From Streptococcus sp. WB01_FAA12 (GTDB lineage Bacteria; Bacillota; Bacilli; Lactobacillales; Streptococcaceae), in assembly GCF_012843315.1 (NCBI RefSeq), contig NZ_JABAEX010000002.1:111697-175696 (forward strand): a stretch of 64,000 bases of DNA. Reading direction: 5' to 3'. A program made the position numbers and the translations under genes. Shown here one piece after another: positions 46,881-57,509 of this stretch; the first letter of the stretch is position 1, and the number at the start of each line of letters is the position of its first letter. The notes under the pieces are model-generated. The model was not told where the DNA came from. It did no database searches and was given only the letters and a program-made list of their open reading frames with translations.

Positions 46881-47961
46881 ATTTGATATAGAGTTCTTGG
46901 TTTTTTAGAACAATTTCACCTACACTTGCGAATTTCTTGAGTTTTTTAAGTTCTTCAGGATGGGTTACGAGAGTGATAACATAGCCCTCTTTACCCATGC
47001 GACCTGTACGGCCAGCGCGGTGAGTGTAAGTTTCCATTTCTCTAGGAACATCAAAGTTTACGACACATTCTAGGCTATCAATATCAATCCCACGTGCCAG
47101 AAGGTCAGTTGCAAGGAGCAGGGTTAGTTGCTTGTCTTTGAACTTTTCTAAGATGACTTTTCGAAACTTAACATTGACATCGCTAGCGAGGGAAACGGCC
47201 AAGACATCGCGATACTGTAGTTTTTCCTCCGCACTTCCAAGATCTGACAAGCTGTTAAAGAAGACCAGACCACGGAAATCCTCTACATGAGCTAATTTTC
47301 GTAGCATGTCCACTCGATGACGTTGGTCTACCTGCATATAGAAATGTTGGATGTTGTCTAACTTTTGGTCAGAAAGGTCGATGGTGCGCGTGTTTGGTGC
47401 AATCTTTTCTTGGCCAAACTTGGTCGTCGCACTCATGTAGATGAGTTGGTGGTCACGAGGTGCGTAGTGAGTGATTTTTTCGACAAAGTGAATCTGAGAA
47501 TCATCGAGCAATTGGTCAAATTCATCCAGGATGATGGTTTCCACATTCATCATCTTGATTTTTTTCAATTTAATCAACTCAAAGATACGGCCGGGAGTTC
47601 CAATCAGAATTTCTGGTCCTTTTTTAAGTCGCTCAATCTGGCGTTTCTGACTGGAACCTGATAAGAAGAGCTGAGCAGTCAAACCGATGGCTTCTGCCCA
47701 CGTTTTACACACGTCAAAAATCTGTCCAGCCAGTTCTGTATTTGGTGCTAGAATCAAGAGTTGTTGGGCTTTTTTCTTTTTCAGTCTGAGTAGACTTGGC
47801 AAGAGGTAAGCTAGTGTCTTACCAGTTCCTGTTGGGCTCACTCCTAGGAGGTTTTCTCCAGTAAGAATGGGCTCAAATAGTTGAGTTTGAATGGGGGTGA
47901 ATTCTTGGAAACCGAGCTGGTCGCTCAGTTCTTGCCATTCAGTCGGTAGTTTAGTTTTCAT
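46879..47961 (-). CDS. DEAD-box family RNA helicase with DEFD motif
   Basis: 360 residues from ATG 47961 (MKTKLPTEWQ). Helicase motifs in order: Q-motif FTPIQTQ, Walker A PTGTGKT, GTPGR, motif II as DEFD instead of DEAD, SAT, ARGIDI, HRAGRTGR. The short C-terminal tail indicates a minimal helicase; targets unknown (RNA remodelling). It overlaps the end of the oxidoreductase gene by 11 nt, so translation is coupled. Confidence 0.93.
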   Translation of the reverse strand: MKTKLPTEWQELSDQLGFQEFTPIQTQLFEPILTGENLLGVSPTGTGKTLAYLLPSLLRLKKKKAQQLLILAPNTELAGQIFDVCKTWAEAIGLTAQLFLSGSSQKRQIERLKKGPEILIGTPGRIFELIKLKKIKMMNVETIILDEFDQLLDDSQIHFVEKITHYAPRDHQLIYMSATTKFGQEKIAPNTRTIDLSDQKLDNIQHFYMQVDQRHRVDMLRKLAHVEDFRGLVFFNSLSDLGSAEEKLQYRDVLAVSLASDVNVKFRKVILEKFKDKQLTLLLATDLLARGIDIDSLECVVNFDVPREMETYTHRAGRTGRMGKEGYVITLVTHPEELKKLKKFASVGEIVLKNQELYIK

Positions 47962-48934
47962 TTTCTGCCTCGAATCTAATGCCAGCAGTCTGGCGCATGG
48001 TATATAATAGGTCATGAACAGAACCTGCATCATCCAGCCAGTTCTGGTAAAGTGTCTGGTCTGGTTGCTGGATCATGTGTGCAAATGCAGCTGCTTCCTC
48101 AGCCATCGTATGAGGAGCCTGTTGGATAGGGAGTTGGACTTGATTTCCTTGGTGGTCGCTAAAAATAGCTGAGCGGACATGTTCAATCGTGTTAAGGGTC
48201 AAGGTTCCATCTGCTGTATAAATCTCGCAAGGAAGATTGGAAGTGATGTTTTTCCCAGCCTTAATGTGAACTTGAAAATCTGGGTAGAAGAGGATACCAT
48301 CACCATTTAGGTCAATGCTATTGTCAAGCTGTTGAGCCTGATAGATCGCGTCCTGAGCTTTTCCAAAGAGGCGAACGGCAGCGTAGAGAGGATAAATCCC
48401 CAAGTCCATAAGAGCTCCGCCAGCAAAACGATCTGAAAAGACATTAGGCGTCTGTCCCGCCAACAAGTCAGGCATCTTTGATGAATATTTGGCATAGTTG
48501 AAATCTGCGCCTAAGATTTGCTTGTCTGCCAAAAAATTCTTGATAGTGGTAAAAGCTTCCTCGTGGTAGTTTCTTGCTGCTTCAAAGATAAAACAATTAT
48601 TTTCCTCAGCCGTTTGAATTAGATTCAGCCATTCTTGTGGCTGAGTGACAGCTGGCTTTTCAAGAATGACGTGCTTACCAGCAGACAAGGCAGCCTTGGC
48701 TTGATCAAAATGCAAGGAGTTTGGACTAGCGATATAGACTACATCAAAGGAAGACTTAAAGAAGTCTTCTAATTGATTAAAGAGTTGGATATCCTGATAC
48801 CGAGAAGCAAAGGTTGCGGCAGTTTCTAGCTTTCTAGAATAGACTGCAACTAGCTGGTATTCTCCGCTAGCATGGGCTGCTTCTATGAAATGATGGCTGA
48901 TAGCCCCTGTTCCGATGACACCTAATTTAAGCAT
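47951..48934 (-). CDS. Gfo/Idh/MocA family oxidoreductase
   Basis: NAD(P)-dependent dehydrogenase of 327 residues acting on a sugar or sugar-like substrate. Start ATG 48934 with AAGGAG 6 nt upstream (longer in-frame readings lack a site). Rossmann motif GVIGTGAISHHF, then VILEKPAV with the family EKP motif, and GGALMDLGIYPLY for the C-terminal alpha/beta domain. Substrate unknown. Confidence 0.92.
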   Translation of the reverse strand: MLKLGVIGTGAISHHFIEAAHASGEYQLVAVYSRKLETAATFASRYQDIQLFNQLEDFFKSSFDVVYIASPNSLHFDQAKAALSAGKHVILEKPAVTQPQEWLNLIQTAEENNCFIFEAARNYHEEAFTTIKNFLADKQILGADFNYAKYSSKMPDLLAGQTPNVFSDRFAGGALMDLGIYPLYAAVRLFGKAQDAIYQAQQLDNSIDLNGDGILFYPDFQVHIKAGKNITSNLPCEIYTADGTLTLNTIEHVRSAIFSDHQGNQVQLPIQQAPHTMAEEAAAFAHMIQQPDQTLYQNWLDDAGSVHDLLYTMRQTAGIRFEAENEN

Positions 48935-49090
48935 AGATACTCCTTTTCCGACTTCAAATCCTTCCTTCATTATAACATAGAAAAGAAGGACTATCCAACA
49001 GATGGTAAAAATTTTCAAATGGACTACGCATTTCTTGGAGAAAGTGGTACAATATTGAAATGAGTAAATGAAACTGAAATGGGAGAGAAA

Positions 49091-49777
49091 ATGAGATTAT
49101 TACCAATAAGAAAAATATCACGTCAGTCTAAGAGACTAGCGCTTTTTTTGACTTTTTGTGCAGGATATGTCGATGCCTATACCTTTATCGTTCGAGGGAA
49201 CACCCTTGTGGCTGGACAAACCGGGAATGTTGTTTTTCTCTCTGTAGGACTCATTCAACAGAATGTCTCGGATGCCAGTGCTAAAGTAATGACTTTGTTT
49301 TTCTTTATGATGGGTGTTTTTTTTCTGACATTGTATAAGGAAAAACTACGAATTGTTAAAAAGCCGATTTTGTCCTTGATTCCACTTGCAATCCTGTCCT
49401 TAATTATAGGTTTTGTGCCACAAACGGTTGATAATATCTATCTCGTACCGCCATTGGCCTTCTGTATGGGACTGGTGACAACTGCTTTTGGAGAAGTGTC
49501 AGGTATTGCCTATAATAATGCTTTTATGACAGGGAATATCAAACGAACCATGTTAGCTTTTGGGGATTATTTCCGAACCAAACATACGCCTTTCCTACGA
49601 GAGGGCTTGATTTTTGTTAGCTTGCTTAGCAGTTTTGTCTTTGGAGTCATTTTTTCGGCTTATTTGACGATTTACTATCAGGAGAAGACAATTCTAGGTA
49701 TTCCTCTTATGATGAGTATCTTTTACTTCAGCATGCTTTTTGCTTCTTGGAGGAAAAAAGGGAAAGAAAAAGCTTAA
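49091..49777 (+). CDS. YoaK/DUF1275 family membrane protein
   Basis: 228 residues, six predicted membrane helices. Start ATG 49091 with GGGAGA just upstream; an ATG at 49079 would overlap that site. Family motifs CAGYVDAYTFI, GQTGNVVFL and YNNAFMTGNIKRT are intact. Function unknown in the family. Ends a short distance before the rplU promoter. Confidence 0.9.
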   Translation: MRLLPIRKISRQSKRLALFLTFCAGYVDAYTFIVRGNTLVAGQTGNVVFLSVGLIQQNVSDASAKVMTLFFFMMGVFFLTLYKEKLRIVKKPILSLIPLAILSLIIGFVPQTVDNIYLVPPLAFCMGLVTTAFGEVSGIAYNNAFMTGNIKRTMLAFGDYFRTKHTPFLREGLIFVSLLSSFVFGVIFSAYLTIYYQEKTILGIPLMMSIFYFSMLFASWRKKGKEKA

Positions 49778-49793
49778 ATTTGATTGATTTTAC

Positions 49794-49822
49794 TTGTAAG
49801 AAAAAAGAAGATATGCTATACT
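49794..49822 (+). promoter_or_regulatory. Promoter of rplU-prp-rpmA
   Basis: TTGTAA (49794-49799), 17-nt spacer, TATACT (49817-49822). Confidence 0.65.
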
Positions 49823-49829
49823 TAAAGAG

Positions 49830-49990
49830 TTGACTATGCACAATCCTGTGCAACCGCACGAACATCGTTGCTCGTCGTATAACAAATTTAAATTTTGTTA
49901 TACTTAGAGCTCTTCTTTTAAGTGGTTCGTCCCACGATGCTAGGCGAGTCTTCACAAAAATACGGGGAAACCCTAAAAATCATAGGAGGT
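49830..49990 (+). promoter_or_regulatory. Leader of rplU, L21-leader-like RNA
   Basis: About 160 nt of structured leader with GTTGACTATGCACAATCC...GTATAACAAA/TTTGTTATAC inverted repeat and TTCGTCCCACGATGC before AGGAGG. Firmicute rplU genes carry an L21 leader in this position. Confidence 0.65.
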
Positions 49991-49995
49991 GCATA

Positions 49996-50310
49996 ATGAG
50001 CACATACGCAATTATCAAAACTGGCGGAAAACAAGTTAAAGTTGAAGTTGGTCAAGCAGTTTACGTTGAAAAATTGAACGTTGAAGCTGGTCAAGAAGTT
50101 ACTTTTAACGAAGTTGTTCTTGTTGGTGGTGAAAACACTGTTGTCGGAACTCCACTTGTTGCTGGAGCTACTGTAGTTGGAACTGTTGAAAAACAAGGAA
50201 AACAAAAGAAAGTTGTTACTTACAAGTACAAACCTAAAAAAGGTAGCCACCGTAAACAAGGTCACCGTCAACCATATACAAAAGTTGTCATCAACGTGAT
50301 CAACGCTTAA
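49996..50310 (+). CDS. rplU: 50S ribosomal protein L21
   Basis: 104 residues, standard length; [42 protein letters not shown] are diagnostic of L21. AGGAGG ribosome site. First gene of the rplU-prp-rpmA operon, the canonical Firmicute order. Optimised codon use. Confidence 0.98.
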   Translation: MSTYAIIKTGGKQVKVEVGQAVYVEKLNVEAGQEVTFNEVVLVGGENTVVGTPLVAGATVVGTVEKQGKQKKVVTYKYKPKKGSHRKQGHRQPYTKVVINVINA

Positions 50311-50316
50311 TTTTAA

Positions 50317-50670
<354 letters not shown>

Positions 50671-50686
50671 CACGGAGGAAAACATT

Positions 50687-50980
50687 ATGTTAAAAATGAC
50701 TCTTAACAACTTGCAACTTTTCGCCCACAAAAAAGGTGGAGGTTCTACATCAAACGGACGTGATTCACAAGCGAAACGTCTTGGAGCTAAAGCAGCTGAC
50801 GGACAAACTGTAACAGGTGGATCAATCCTTTACCGTCAACGTGGTACACACATCTATCCAGGTGTAAATGTTGGACGTGGTGGGGACGATACTTTGTTCG
50901 CTAAAGTTGAAGGCGTAGTACGCTTTGAACGTAAAGGTCGCGATAAGAAACAAGTTTCTGTTTACCCAATCGCAAAATAA
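50687..50980 (+). CDS. rpmA: 50S ribosomal protein L27 with cleavable N-terminal extension
   Basis: 97 residues. The N-terminal [19 protein letters not shown] carries the Firmicute extension that Prp cuts after Phe in NLQLF-AHKK, exposing the Ala-His tail that reaches the peptidyl transferase centre. [11 protein letters not shown] and [15 protein letters not shown] are typical. GAGGAAA ribosome site. Two terminators follow. Confidence 0.98.
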   Translation: MLKMTLNNLQLFAHKKGGGSTSNGRDSQAKRLGAKAADGQTVTGGSILYRQRGTHIYPGVNVGRGGDDTLFAKVEGVVRFERKGRDKKQVSVYPIAK

Positions 50981-51001
50981 AAAGGTTCAGTGAACCTTTT
51001 T
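50980..51001 (+). terminator. Terminator of rpmA
   Basis: AAAAGGTTCA / TGAACCTTTT with T tail. Confidence 0.85.
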
Positions 51002-51003
51002 AT

Positions 51004-51030
51004 CCCGAGCCTTAAAATGAAAAGGCGAGG
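51004..51030. repeat. Single copy of the CCCGAGCC...GCGAGG element
   Basis: CCCGAGCCTTAAAATGAAAAGGCGAGG, described only by its ends CCCGAGCC and GGCGAGG, is related to the 50-bp units at 10939-11065; here it follows a terminator and is not tandem. Confidence 0.6.
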
Positions 51031-51051
51031 AAGCTAGAAGTAGCATAAAAT

Positions 51052-51088
51052 AAGGCTTTCCGAGTTTTTCGGAGAGCCTATTTTTTTG
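51052..51088 (+). terminator. Second terminator after rpmA
   Basis: AGGCTTTCCGA / TCGGAGAGCCT stem with T7. Confidence 0.85.
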
Positions 51089-51210
51089 TTTTGGTACCCA
51101 TAATTCTTTGTTACTAGTGTAGATGAATTTTATGAGTGACATTATTTTTCCTAGGTGGAAAACTTCTAAAATATGGTATAATAAACAGATAGAGAAGTTG
51201 GGGGTAGAAG

Positions 51211-52119
51211 ATGAATATTCAACAATTACGCTATGTTGTTGCTATTGCTAATAGCGGTACTTTCCGTGAAGCTGCTGAAAAGATGTATGTTAGTCAGCCG
51301 AGTCTGTCTATTTCTGTGCGCGATTTGGAAAAGGAGCTGGGTTTTAAGATTTTCCGTCGGACGAGTTCGGGAACGTTTTTGACTCGTCGTGGAATGGAAT
51401 TTTACGAGAAAGCGCAGGAATTGGTCAAAGGATTTGATGTTTTTCAAAATCAGTATGCCAATCCTGAAGAAGATAAGGATGAATTTTCCATTGCCAGTCA
51501 GCACTATGACTTCTTGCCACCTACCATTACGGCTTTTTCAGAGCGCCATCCTGACTATAAGAACTTTCGTATTTTTGAGTCTACTACAGTTCAAATCCTT
51601 GATGAAGTAGCTCAGGGGCACAGTGAGATTGGGATTATCTACCTCAACAATCAAAATCAAAAGGGAATTATGCAACGGATTGAAAAGTTAGGTCTCGAAG
51701 TCATTGAGCTGATTCCTTTTCAAACTCACATCTATCTGCGTGAAGGACATCCCTTGGCGGAAAAAGAAGAACTGGTCATGGAGGATTTAGCTGACTTACC
51801 AACAGTTCGCTTTACTCAGGAAAAGGACGAGTACCTTTACTATTCAGAGAACTTTGTAGATACCAGCGCGAGCTCACAGATGTTCAATGTGACGGACCGT
51901 GCTACTTTGAATGGTATTTTGGAGCGGACTGACGCCTATGCGACAGGTTCAGGATTTTTAGATAGTGACAGTGTCAATGGGATTACAGTCATTCGTCTCA
52001 AGGATAATCTAGATAACCGCATGGTCTATGTCAAACGGGAAGAAGTGGAGCTTAGCCAAGCTGGTACTCTTTTCGTTGAGGTTATGCAAGAATATTTTGA
52101 TCAGAAGAGGAAATCATGA
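51211..52119 (+). CDS. LysR-family transcriptional regulator
   Basis: 302 residues. N-terminal winged HTH ([41 protein letters not shown]) and C-terminal effector domain. The position upstream of lspA-rluD is that of the CpsY/MtaR-like regulator in several streptococci (known there for methionine/metabolic and surface control); equivalence is inferred from position. An extended -10 TGGTATAAT lies about 35 nt upstream; start ATG 51211 has GGGGGTAG. It overlaps lspA by 4 nt. Confidence 0.92.
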   Translation: MNIQQLRYVVAIANSGTFREAAEKMYVSQPSLSISVRDLEKELGFKIFRRTSSGTFLTRRGMEFYEKAQELVKGFDVFQNQYANPEEDKDEFSIASQHYDFLPPTITAFSERHPDYKNFRIFESTTVQILDEVAQGHSEIGIIYLNNQNQKGIMQRIEKLGLEVIELIPFQTHIYLREGHPLAEKEELVMEDLADLPTVRFTQEKDEYLYYSENFVDTSASSQMFNVTDRATLNGILERTDAYATGSGFLDSDSVNGITVIRLKDNLDNRMVYVKREEVELSQAGTLFVEVMQEYFDQKRKS

Positions 52120-52583
52120 AAAAAAGAGGAATAGTAGCAGTCATTGTACTGCTTTTGATTGGGCTGGATCAGTTGGTTAAAAATTATGTTGTCCAGCAGA
52201 TTCCACTGGGTGAAGTGCGTTCGTGGATCCCCAATCTCGTTAGCTTGACCTATCTGCAAAATAGAGGGGCAGCCTTCTCCATGCTGCAAGATCAGCAGTG
52301 GTTATTTGCTGTCATTACACTGGTCGTTATGGTCGGTGCCATTTGGTATTTACATAAACACATGGACGATTCTCTCTGGTTAGTTTTTGGACTGACCCTG
52401 ATAATAGCGGGAGGTCTGGGCAACTTTATCGACAGAATGAGTCAAGGTTTTGTGGTGGATATGTTTCACCTAGACTTTATCAACTTTGCGATTTTCAATG
52501 TTGCTGACAGCTATTTGACAGTTGGTGTGATTGTTTTATTGATTGCAATGCTTAAAGAGGAAGTAAATGGAAATAAAAATTGA
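52116..52583 (+). CDS. lspA: Lipoprotein signal peptidase II
   Basis: Aspartyl membrane protease that cuts prolipoproteins before the lipid-modified Cys; it would process the importer lipoprotein at 35631. 155 residues, four membrane helices; catalytic Asp motifs GNFIDRM and [11 protein letters not shown], plus NRGAAFSML. Overlaps the regulator upstream by 4 nt and rluD downstream by 17 nt, so the three are translated together. Confidence 0.97.
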   Translation: MKKRGIVAVIVLLLIGLDQLVKNYVVQQIPLGEVRSWIPNLVSLTYLQNRGAAFSMLQDQQWLFAVITLVVMVGAIWYLHKHMDDSLWLVFGLTLIIAGGLGNFIDRMSQGFVVDMFHLDFINFAIFNVADSYLTVGVIVLLIAMLKEEVNGNKN

Positions 52584-53466
52584 AACTGGTGGGCAACGTC
52601 TAGACAAGGCTCTGTCAGATCTGACAGAATTGTCACGCAGTCTCGCGAATGAACAAATCAAGGCTGGACAAGTTTTGGTGAATGGGCAAGCCAAGAAAGC
52701 AAAATACACTGTCCAAGAGGGGGATATCATCACCTACCATGTGCCAGAACCAGAGGTTTTAGAATATGTGGCTGAGAATCTGCCGCTCGAGATTATCTAC
52801 CAAGATGAGGATGTAGCCGTTGTTAACAAATCTCAAGGCATGGTGGTCCATCCGAGCGCCGGTCATACAAGTGGAACCTTGGTCAATGCCCTCATGTACC
52901 ATATCAAGGACTTGTCAGGTATCAATGGTGTTCTGCGACCGGGTATCGTTCACCGTATTGATAAGGACACGTCTGGTCTCCTTATGATTGCGAAGAATGA
53001 CGAGGCACACTTGGCACTTGCCCAAGAACTCAAGGATAAGAAGTCTCTACGTAAATACTGGGCGATTGTTCATGGCAATCTGCCCAATGATCGTGGTGTG
53101 ATTGAAGCTCCGATTGGTCGTAGTGAAAAAGATCGTAAGAAACAGGCAGTGACTGCTAAAGGGAAGCCAGCAGTGACTCGTTTTCAAGTCTTGGAACGCT
53201 TTGGAGATTATAGTTTGCTAGAGTTGCAACTGGAAACAGGGCGTACCCACCAAATCCGTGTTCATATGGCTTATATTGGCCATCCAGTCGCTGGGGATGA
53301 GGTCTATGGTCCTCGTAAAACCCTGAAAGGACATGGGCAATTTCTCCATGCCAAGACTCTAGGTTTTACCCATCCGAGAACAGGTGAAACCTTGGAATTT
53401 ACAGCAGATATTCCAGAGATTTTTAAAGAAACGCTGGAAAGATTGCGTAAAACTGAGAATAGATAG
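52567..53466 (+). CDS. rluD: RluD-family 23S rRNA pseudouridine synthase
   Basis: 299 residues: N-terminal S4 RNA-binding domain ([21 protein letters not shown]) and catalytic domain with [16 protein letters not shown] (catalytic Asp) and [12 protein letters not shown]. Modifies uridines of 23S rRNA helix 69 or a related site. In pneumococcus a choline-binding protein gene (cbpE/pce) lies between this gene and proB as I recall; here proB follows after about 100 nt with no such gene. Confidence 0.95.
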   Translation: MEIKIETGGQRLDKALSDLTELSRSLANEQIKAGQVLVNGQAKKAKYTVQEGDIITYHVPEPEVLEYVAENLPLEIIYQDEDVAVVNKSQGMVVHPSAGHTSGTLVNALMYHIKDLSGINGVLRPGIVHRIDKDTSGLLMIAKNDEAHLALAQELKDKKSLRKYWAIVHGNLPNDRGVIEAPIGRSEKDRKKQAVTAKGKPAVTRFQVLERFGDYSLLELQLETGRTHQIRVHMAYIGHPVAGDEVYGPRKTLKGHGQFLHAKTLGFTHPRTGETLEFTADIPEIFKETLERLRKTENR

Positions 53467-53567
53467 AAGAGTTGAGATGCCTTGTCTCAACCTTTTTCAT
53501 TTCAAGTCTTTTCTATTTTAAAGTATTCATGTTATAATGGATAAATATGAAGAATCGGAGTGAGAAT

Positions 53568-54677
53568 ATGAACTACAAACGAATCGTCTTTAAGGTGGGG
53601 ACTTCGTCCTTGACAAATGAAGACGGGAGTTTATCAAGAGGTAAAGTAAAGGTAATTACCCAACAATTAGCTATGTTGCATGAGGCTGGGCATGAGTTGA
53701 TTTTGGTTTCATCTGGGGCAGTAGCGGCTGGTTTTGGAGCTTTGGGCTTTAAAAAACGTCCGACCAAGATTGCTGATAAGCAGGCTTCGGCTGCAGTAGG
53801 ACAAGGTTTGCTCCTAGAAGAATACACAACCAACCTCCTCATGCGTCAAATCGTCTCTGCGCAAATCTTGCTAACACAGGATGATTTTGTAGATAAACGT
53901 CGTTATAAGAACGCCCACCAGGCTTTGTCTGTATTGCTTCATCGTGGTGCCATTCCTATCATCAATGAGAACGACAGTGTCGTTATTGATGAGCTCAAGG
54001 TTGGGGACAATGATACTCTGAGTGCCCAAGTGGCGGCTATGGTGCAGGCAGATCTCTTGGTTCTCTTGACGGATGTGGACGGTCTCTATACTGGAAATCC
54101 CAACTCAGATCCAACAGCCAAACGTCTTGAGAAAATCGAGACTATCAATCGTGAGATTATTGATATGGCTGGTGGAGCAGGTTCGTCTAATGGTACAGGT
54201 GGTATGTTGACTAAGATAAAGGCGGCTACGATCGCAACGGAGTCAGGGGTGCCAGTCTATATTTGCTCGTCCCTGAAATCAGATGCCTTGATTGAGGCGG
54301 CGGACGAGACCAAGGATGGTTCCTTCTTTGTTGCGCAAGAGAAGGGCCTTCGTACTCAGAAACAATGGTTGGCTTTTTATGCTCAAAGTCAAGGAACGAT
54401 TTGGGTAGATGGTGGAGCTGCAGAAGCACTTTCAAAAAACGGAAAAAGTCTCCTTTTATCAGGTGTGGTAGAAGTGGAAGGGAACTTCTCTTACCATGAT
54501 ATTGTCACAGTAGCAGATAAAGAAACAGGTCAATCTCTTGGAAAGGGACGTGTCCAATTTGGTGTCTCAGCCCTAGAAGATATGCTCCGTTCTCAAAAAG
54601 CTAAGGGAGTCTTGATTCACCGTGATGACTGGATTTCCATCACTCCTGAAATCCAGCTACTCTTTACAGAATTTTAG
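53568..54677 (+). CDS. proB: Glutamate 5-kinase
   Basis: First step of proline synthesis. 369 residues from ATG 53568 (GGAGTGAG upstream; ATG 53547 lacks a site). Amino-acid kinase domain ([52 protein letters not shown]) and C-terminal PUA domain (about 275-369). A TATAAT lies at about 53532. First gene of proB-proA-proC; the proA start follows after 9 nt. Confidence 0.97.
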   Translation: MNYKRIVFKVGTSSLTNEDGSLSRGKVKVITQQLAMLHEAGHELILVSSGAVAAGFGALGFKKRPTKIADKQASAAVGQGLLLEEYTTNLLMRQIVSAQILLTQDDFVDKRRYKNAHQALSVLLHRGAIPIINENDSVVIDELKVGDNDTLSAQVAAMVQADLLVLLTDVDGLYTGNPNSDPTAKRLEKIETINREIIDMAGGAGSSNGTGGMLTKIKAATIATESGVPVYICSSLKSDALIEAADETKDGSFFVAQEKGLRTQKQWLAFYAQSQGTIWVDGGAAEALSKNGKSLLLSGVVEVEGNFSYHDIVTVADKETGQSLGKGRVQFGVSALEDMLRSQKAKGVLIHRDDWISITPEIQLLFTEF

Positions 54678-54686
54678 AGGTGAAAA

Positions 54687-55949
54687 ATGGTAAGTACACA
54701 AGCACAATTTGAACAAGTAAAGGCTGTTAAAAAGTCAATTAACACTGCTAGTGAAACAGTGAAAAATCAAGCCCTGCTAGCTATGGCTGATCACTTATTG
54801 GCAGCTACTGAGGAGATTCTAGCGGCAAATGCCCTTGATATGGCAGCAGCCAAGGGGAAAATCTCAGATGTCATGCTGGATCGTCTTTATTTGGATGCAG
54901 GGCGAATCCAAGCGATGGCAAGAGGGATTCGTGAAGTGGTTGCTTTACCAGATCCCATTGGTGAAGTCTTAGAAACCAATCATCTTGAAAATGGCTTGCT
55001 AATTACCAAGAAACGTGTGGCTATGGGTGTTATCGGTATTATCTATGAAAGCCGTCCAAATGTGACGTCGGATGCAGCTGCCTTGGCTCTCAAGAGTGGA
55101 AATGCAGTCGTTCTTCGTAGTGGTAAGGACGCCTACCAAACAGCTCATGCTATTGTCACAGCCTTGAAGAAGGGTTTGGATACGACTACCATTCATCCTG
55201 ATGTGATTCAACTAGTAGAAGATACTAGTCGAGAAAGTAGCTATACCATGATGAAGGCCAAGGGTTATCTAGACCTTCTCATTCCTCGTGGAGGGGCTGG
55301 CTTGATCAATGCTGTGGTTGAAAATGCTATCGTACCTGTTATCGAGACAGGAACTGGAATTGTCCATGTCTATGTGGACAAGGATGCCGATGAAGACAAG
55401 GCTCTGTCTATCATCAACAATGCTAAAACCAGTCGTCCTTCTGTCTGCAATGCTATGGAGGTTTTGCTGGTTCATGAAGACAAGGCAACAAGCTTCCTTC
55501 CTCGCTTGGAGCAAGTGCTGGTTGCAGATCGAAAAGAAGCTGGACTGGAATCAATTCAATTCCGTCTGGATAGCAAAGCAAGTCAGTTTGTTTCAGGTCT
55601 AGCAGCTGAGGCCCAAGACTTTGATACCGAGTTTTTAGACTATGTCCTAGCGGTTAAGGTTGTGAGTAGTTTAGAAGAAGCGGTTGCGCATATTGAAGCC
55701 CACAGCACCCATCATTCGGATGCCATTGTGACGGAAAATGCTGAAGCTGCAACTTACTTTACAGATCAAGTAGATTCAGCAGCGGTTTATGTCAATGCTT
55801 CAACACGTTTCACTGATGGAGGCCAATTTGGTCTTGGGTGTGAGATGGGGATTTCAACTCAGAAACTGCACGCGCGTGGGCCAATGGGCTTGAAAGAGTT
55901 GACCAGCTACAAGTATGTAGTTACTGGTGACGGACAGATAAGGGAGTAA
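54687..55949 (+). CDS. proA: Gamma-glutamyl phosphate reductase
   Basis: NADPH-dependent reduction of glutamyl 5-phosphate to glutamate semialdehyde. 420 residues, aldehyde-dehydrogenase fold, with the catalytic Cys in [10 protein letters not shown] and the family segments [22 protein letters not shown] (in part) and [27 protein letters not shown] ribosome site. proC begins 3 nt after its stop. Confidence 0.97.
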   Translation: MVSTQAQFEQVKAVKKSINTASETVKNQALLAMADHLLAATEEILAANALDMAAAKGKISDVMLDRLYLDAGRIQAMARGIREVVALPDPIGEVLETNHLENGLLITKKRVAMGVIGIIYESRPNVTSDAAALALKSGNAVVLRSGKDAYQTAHAIVTALKKGLDTTTIHPDVIQLVEDTSRESSYTMMKAKGYLDLLIPRGGAGLINAVVENAIVPVIETGTGIVHVYVDKDADEDKALSIINNAKTSRPSVCNAMEVLLVHEDKATSFLPRLEQVLVADRKEAGLESIQFRLDSKASQFVSGLAAEAQDFDTEFLDYVLAVKVVSSLEEAVAHIEAHSTHHSDAIVTENAEAATYFTDQVDSAAVYVNASTRFTDGGQFGLGCEMGISTQKLHARGPMGLKELTSYKYVVTGDGQIRE

Positions 55950-55952
55950 GAG

Positions 55953-56750
55953 ATGAAAATTGGATTTATCGGTTTGGGAAATATGGGAGCTAGTTTGGCC
56001 AAGGCTGTTTTGCAGGCCAAGACGGGTGAACAGATTCTCCTTGCCAATCGTAGTCAAGCTAAAGTAGATGCTTTCATCTCTAACTTCGGTGGTCAGGCTT
56101 CCAGCAATGAAGAAATTTTTGCAGAAGCAGATGTGATTTTTCTAGGAGTTAAGCCTGCTCAGTTCTCAGACTTACTTTCTCAATATCAGACTATCCTTGA
56201 AAAACGAGAAAGTCTTCTTTTGATTTCCATGGCAGCTGGATTGACCTTGGGAAAACTGGCAAGTCTTCTGCCAAGTCAACACCGAATCATTCGCATCATG
56301 CCCAATACTCCAGTGGCTATCGGGCAAGGAGTGATTAGTTATGCCATGTCAGCGAACTGTTGTGCTGAGGACAGTGAACTCTTTTGTCAGCTCTTAGCCA
56401 AGGCTGGTCTCTTGGTTGAGCTGGGAGATGGCTTAATCGATGCGGCGACAGGTCTCGCAGGTTGTGGACCAGCTTTTGTCTATCTCTTTATCGAGGCTTT
56501 GGCAGATGCGGGTGTAAAGACAGGATTGCCACGAGAAATGGCTTTGGAAATGGCAGCCCAAACAGTAGTCGGCGCAGGACAAATGGTTCTCGAAAGCCAA
56601 AAGCATCCTGGAGTCTTGAAAGACCAAGTTTGTAGCCCAGGAGGTTCGACTATCGCTGGTGTAGCAAGTCTGGAAGAACATGCCTTTAGAGGTACCGTCA
56701 TGGACGCAGTTCATCAAGCTTATAAACGAACACAAGAACTAGGTAAATAA
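55953..56750 (+). CDS. proC: Pyrroline-5-carboxylate reductase
   Basis: Last step of proline synthesis. 265 residues; N-terminal Rossmann motif GFIGLGNMGASL, IIRIMPNTPVAIGQG, and the C-terminal signature SPGGSTIAGVASLEE with VCSPGG. Three nt after proA with AAGAG upstream; terminator at 56749-56777. Confidence 0.97.
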   Translation: MKIGFIGLGNMGASLAKAVLQAKTGEQILLANRSQAKVDAFISNFGGQASSNEEIFAEADVIFLGVKPAQFSDLLSQYQTILEKRESLLLISMAAGLTLGKLASLLPSQHRIIRIMPNTPVAIGQGVISYAMSANCCAEDSELFCQLLAKAGLLVELGDGLIDAATGLAGCGPAFVYLFIEALADAGVKTGLPREMALEMAAQTVVGAGQMVLESQKHPGVLKDQVCSPGGSTIAGVASLEEHAFRGTVMDAVHQAYKRTQELGK

Positions 56751-56777
56751 GAGGTTGGATGACTCCCAGCCTCTTTT
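56749..56777 (+). terminator. Terminator of proBAC
   Basis: AAGAGGTTGG / CCAGCCTCTT stem with T4. Confidence 0.8.
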
Positions 56778-56870
56778 ATGGTTGATTGAATGGAGAAGAC
56801 GCAAAAAGATTGTCACAAAAACCTATTTTTTTGATAGAATAGAAGGTAGAAAAAAAGAAATGAGTTAGAC

Positions 56871-57509
56871 ATGTCAAAAGGATTTTTAGTCTCTCTTGAG
56901 GGACCAGAGGGAGCAGGAAAGACCAGTGTTTTAGAGGCTTTACTCCCAATTTTAGAGGAAAAAGGAGTAGAGGTGATGACGACCCGTGAGCCAGGCGGAG
57001 TCTTGATTGGAGAGAAGATTCGTCAAGTGATTTTGGACCCAAGTCATACTCAGATGGATCCTAAAACAGAGCTCCTTCTCTATATCGCCAGTCGCAGACA
57101 GCACTTGGTGGAAAAAGTTCTGCCTGCTCTTCAAGCTGGTAAGTTGGTCATTATGGACCGCTTTATCGATAGTTCCGTTGCTTATCAGGGATTTGGTCGT
57201 GGCTTGGATATTGAAGCCATTGATTGGCTCAATCACTTTGCAACAGATGGTCTCAAACCCGATTTGACACTCTATTTCGACATCGAGGTGGAAGAAGGAC
57301 TGGCTCGCATTGCTGCTAATAGCAATCGTGAGGTCAATCGTTTGGACTTGGAAGGTTTGGACTTGCACAAAAAAGTCCGTCAAGGTTACCTTTCTCTTCT
57401 GGAAAAAGAAGGAAATCGTATTGTCAAGATTGATGCCAGTCTTCCTTTGGAGCAAGTTGTGGAAACTACCAAAACTGTCTTGTTTGACAGAATGGGCTTG
57501 GCTAAATGA
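56871..57509 (+). CDS. tmk: Thymidylate kinase
   Basis: dTMP to dTDP. 212 residues; P-loop [16 protein letters not shown], the DR(Y/F)xxS motif as DRFIDSS, and a LID segment SNREVNRLD. Overlaps holB by 4 nt, giving the common Firmicute order tmk-holB-yabA-rsmI, a replication-linked operon. Confidence 0.97.
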   Translation: MSKGFLVSLEGPEGAGKTSVLEALLPILEEKGVEVMTTREPGGVLIGEKIRQVILDPSHTQMDPKTELLLYIASRRQHLVEKVLPALQAGKLVIMDRFIDSSVAYQGFGRGLDIEAIDWLNHFATDGLKPDLTLYFDIEVEEGLARIAANSNREVNRLDLEGLDLHKKVRQGYLSLLEKEGNRIVKIDASLPLEQVVETTKTVLFDRMGLAK

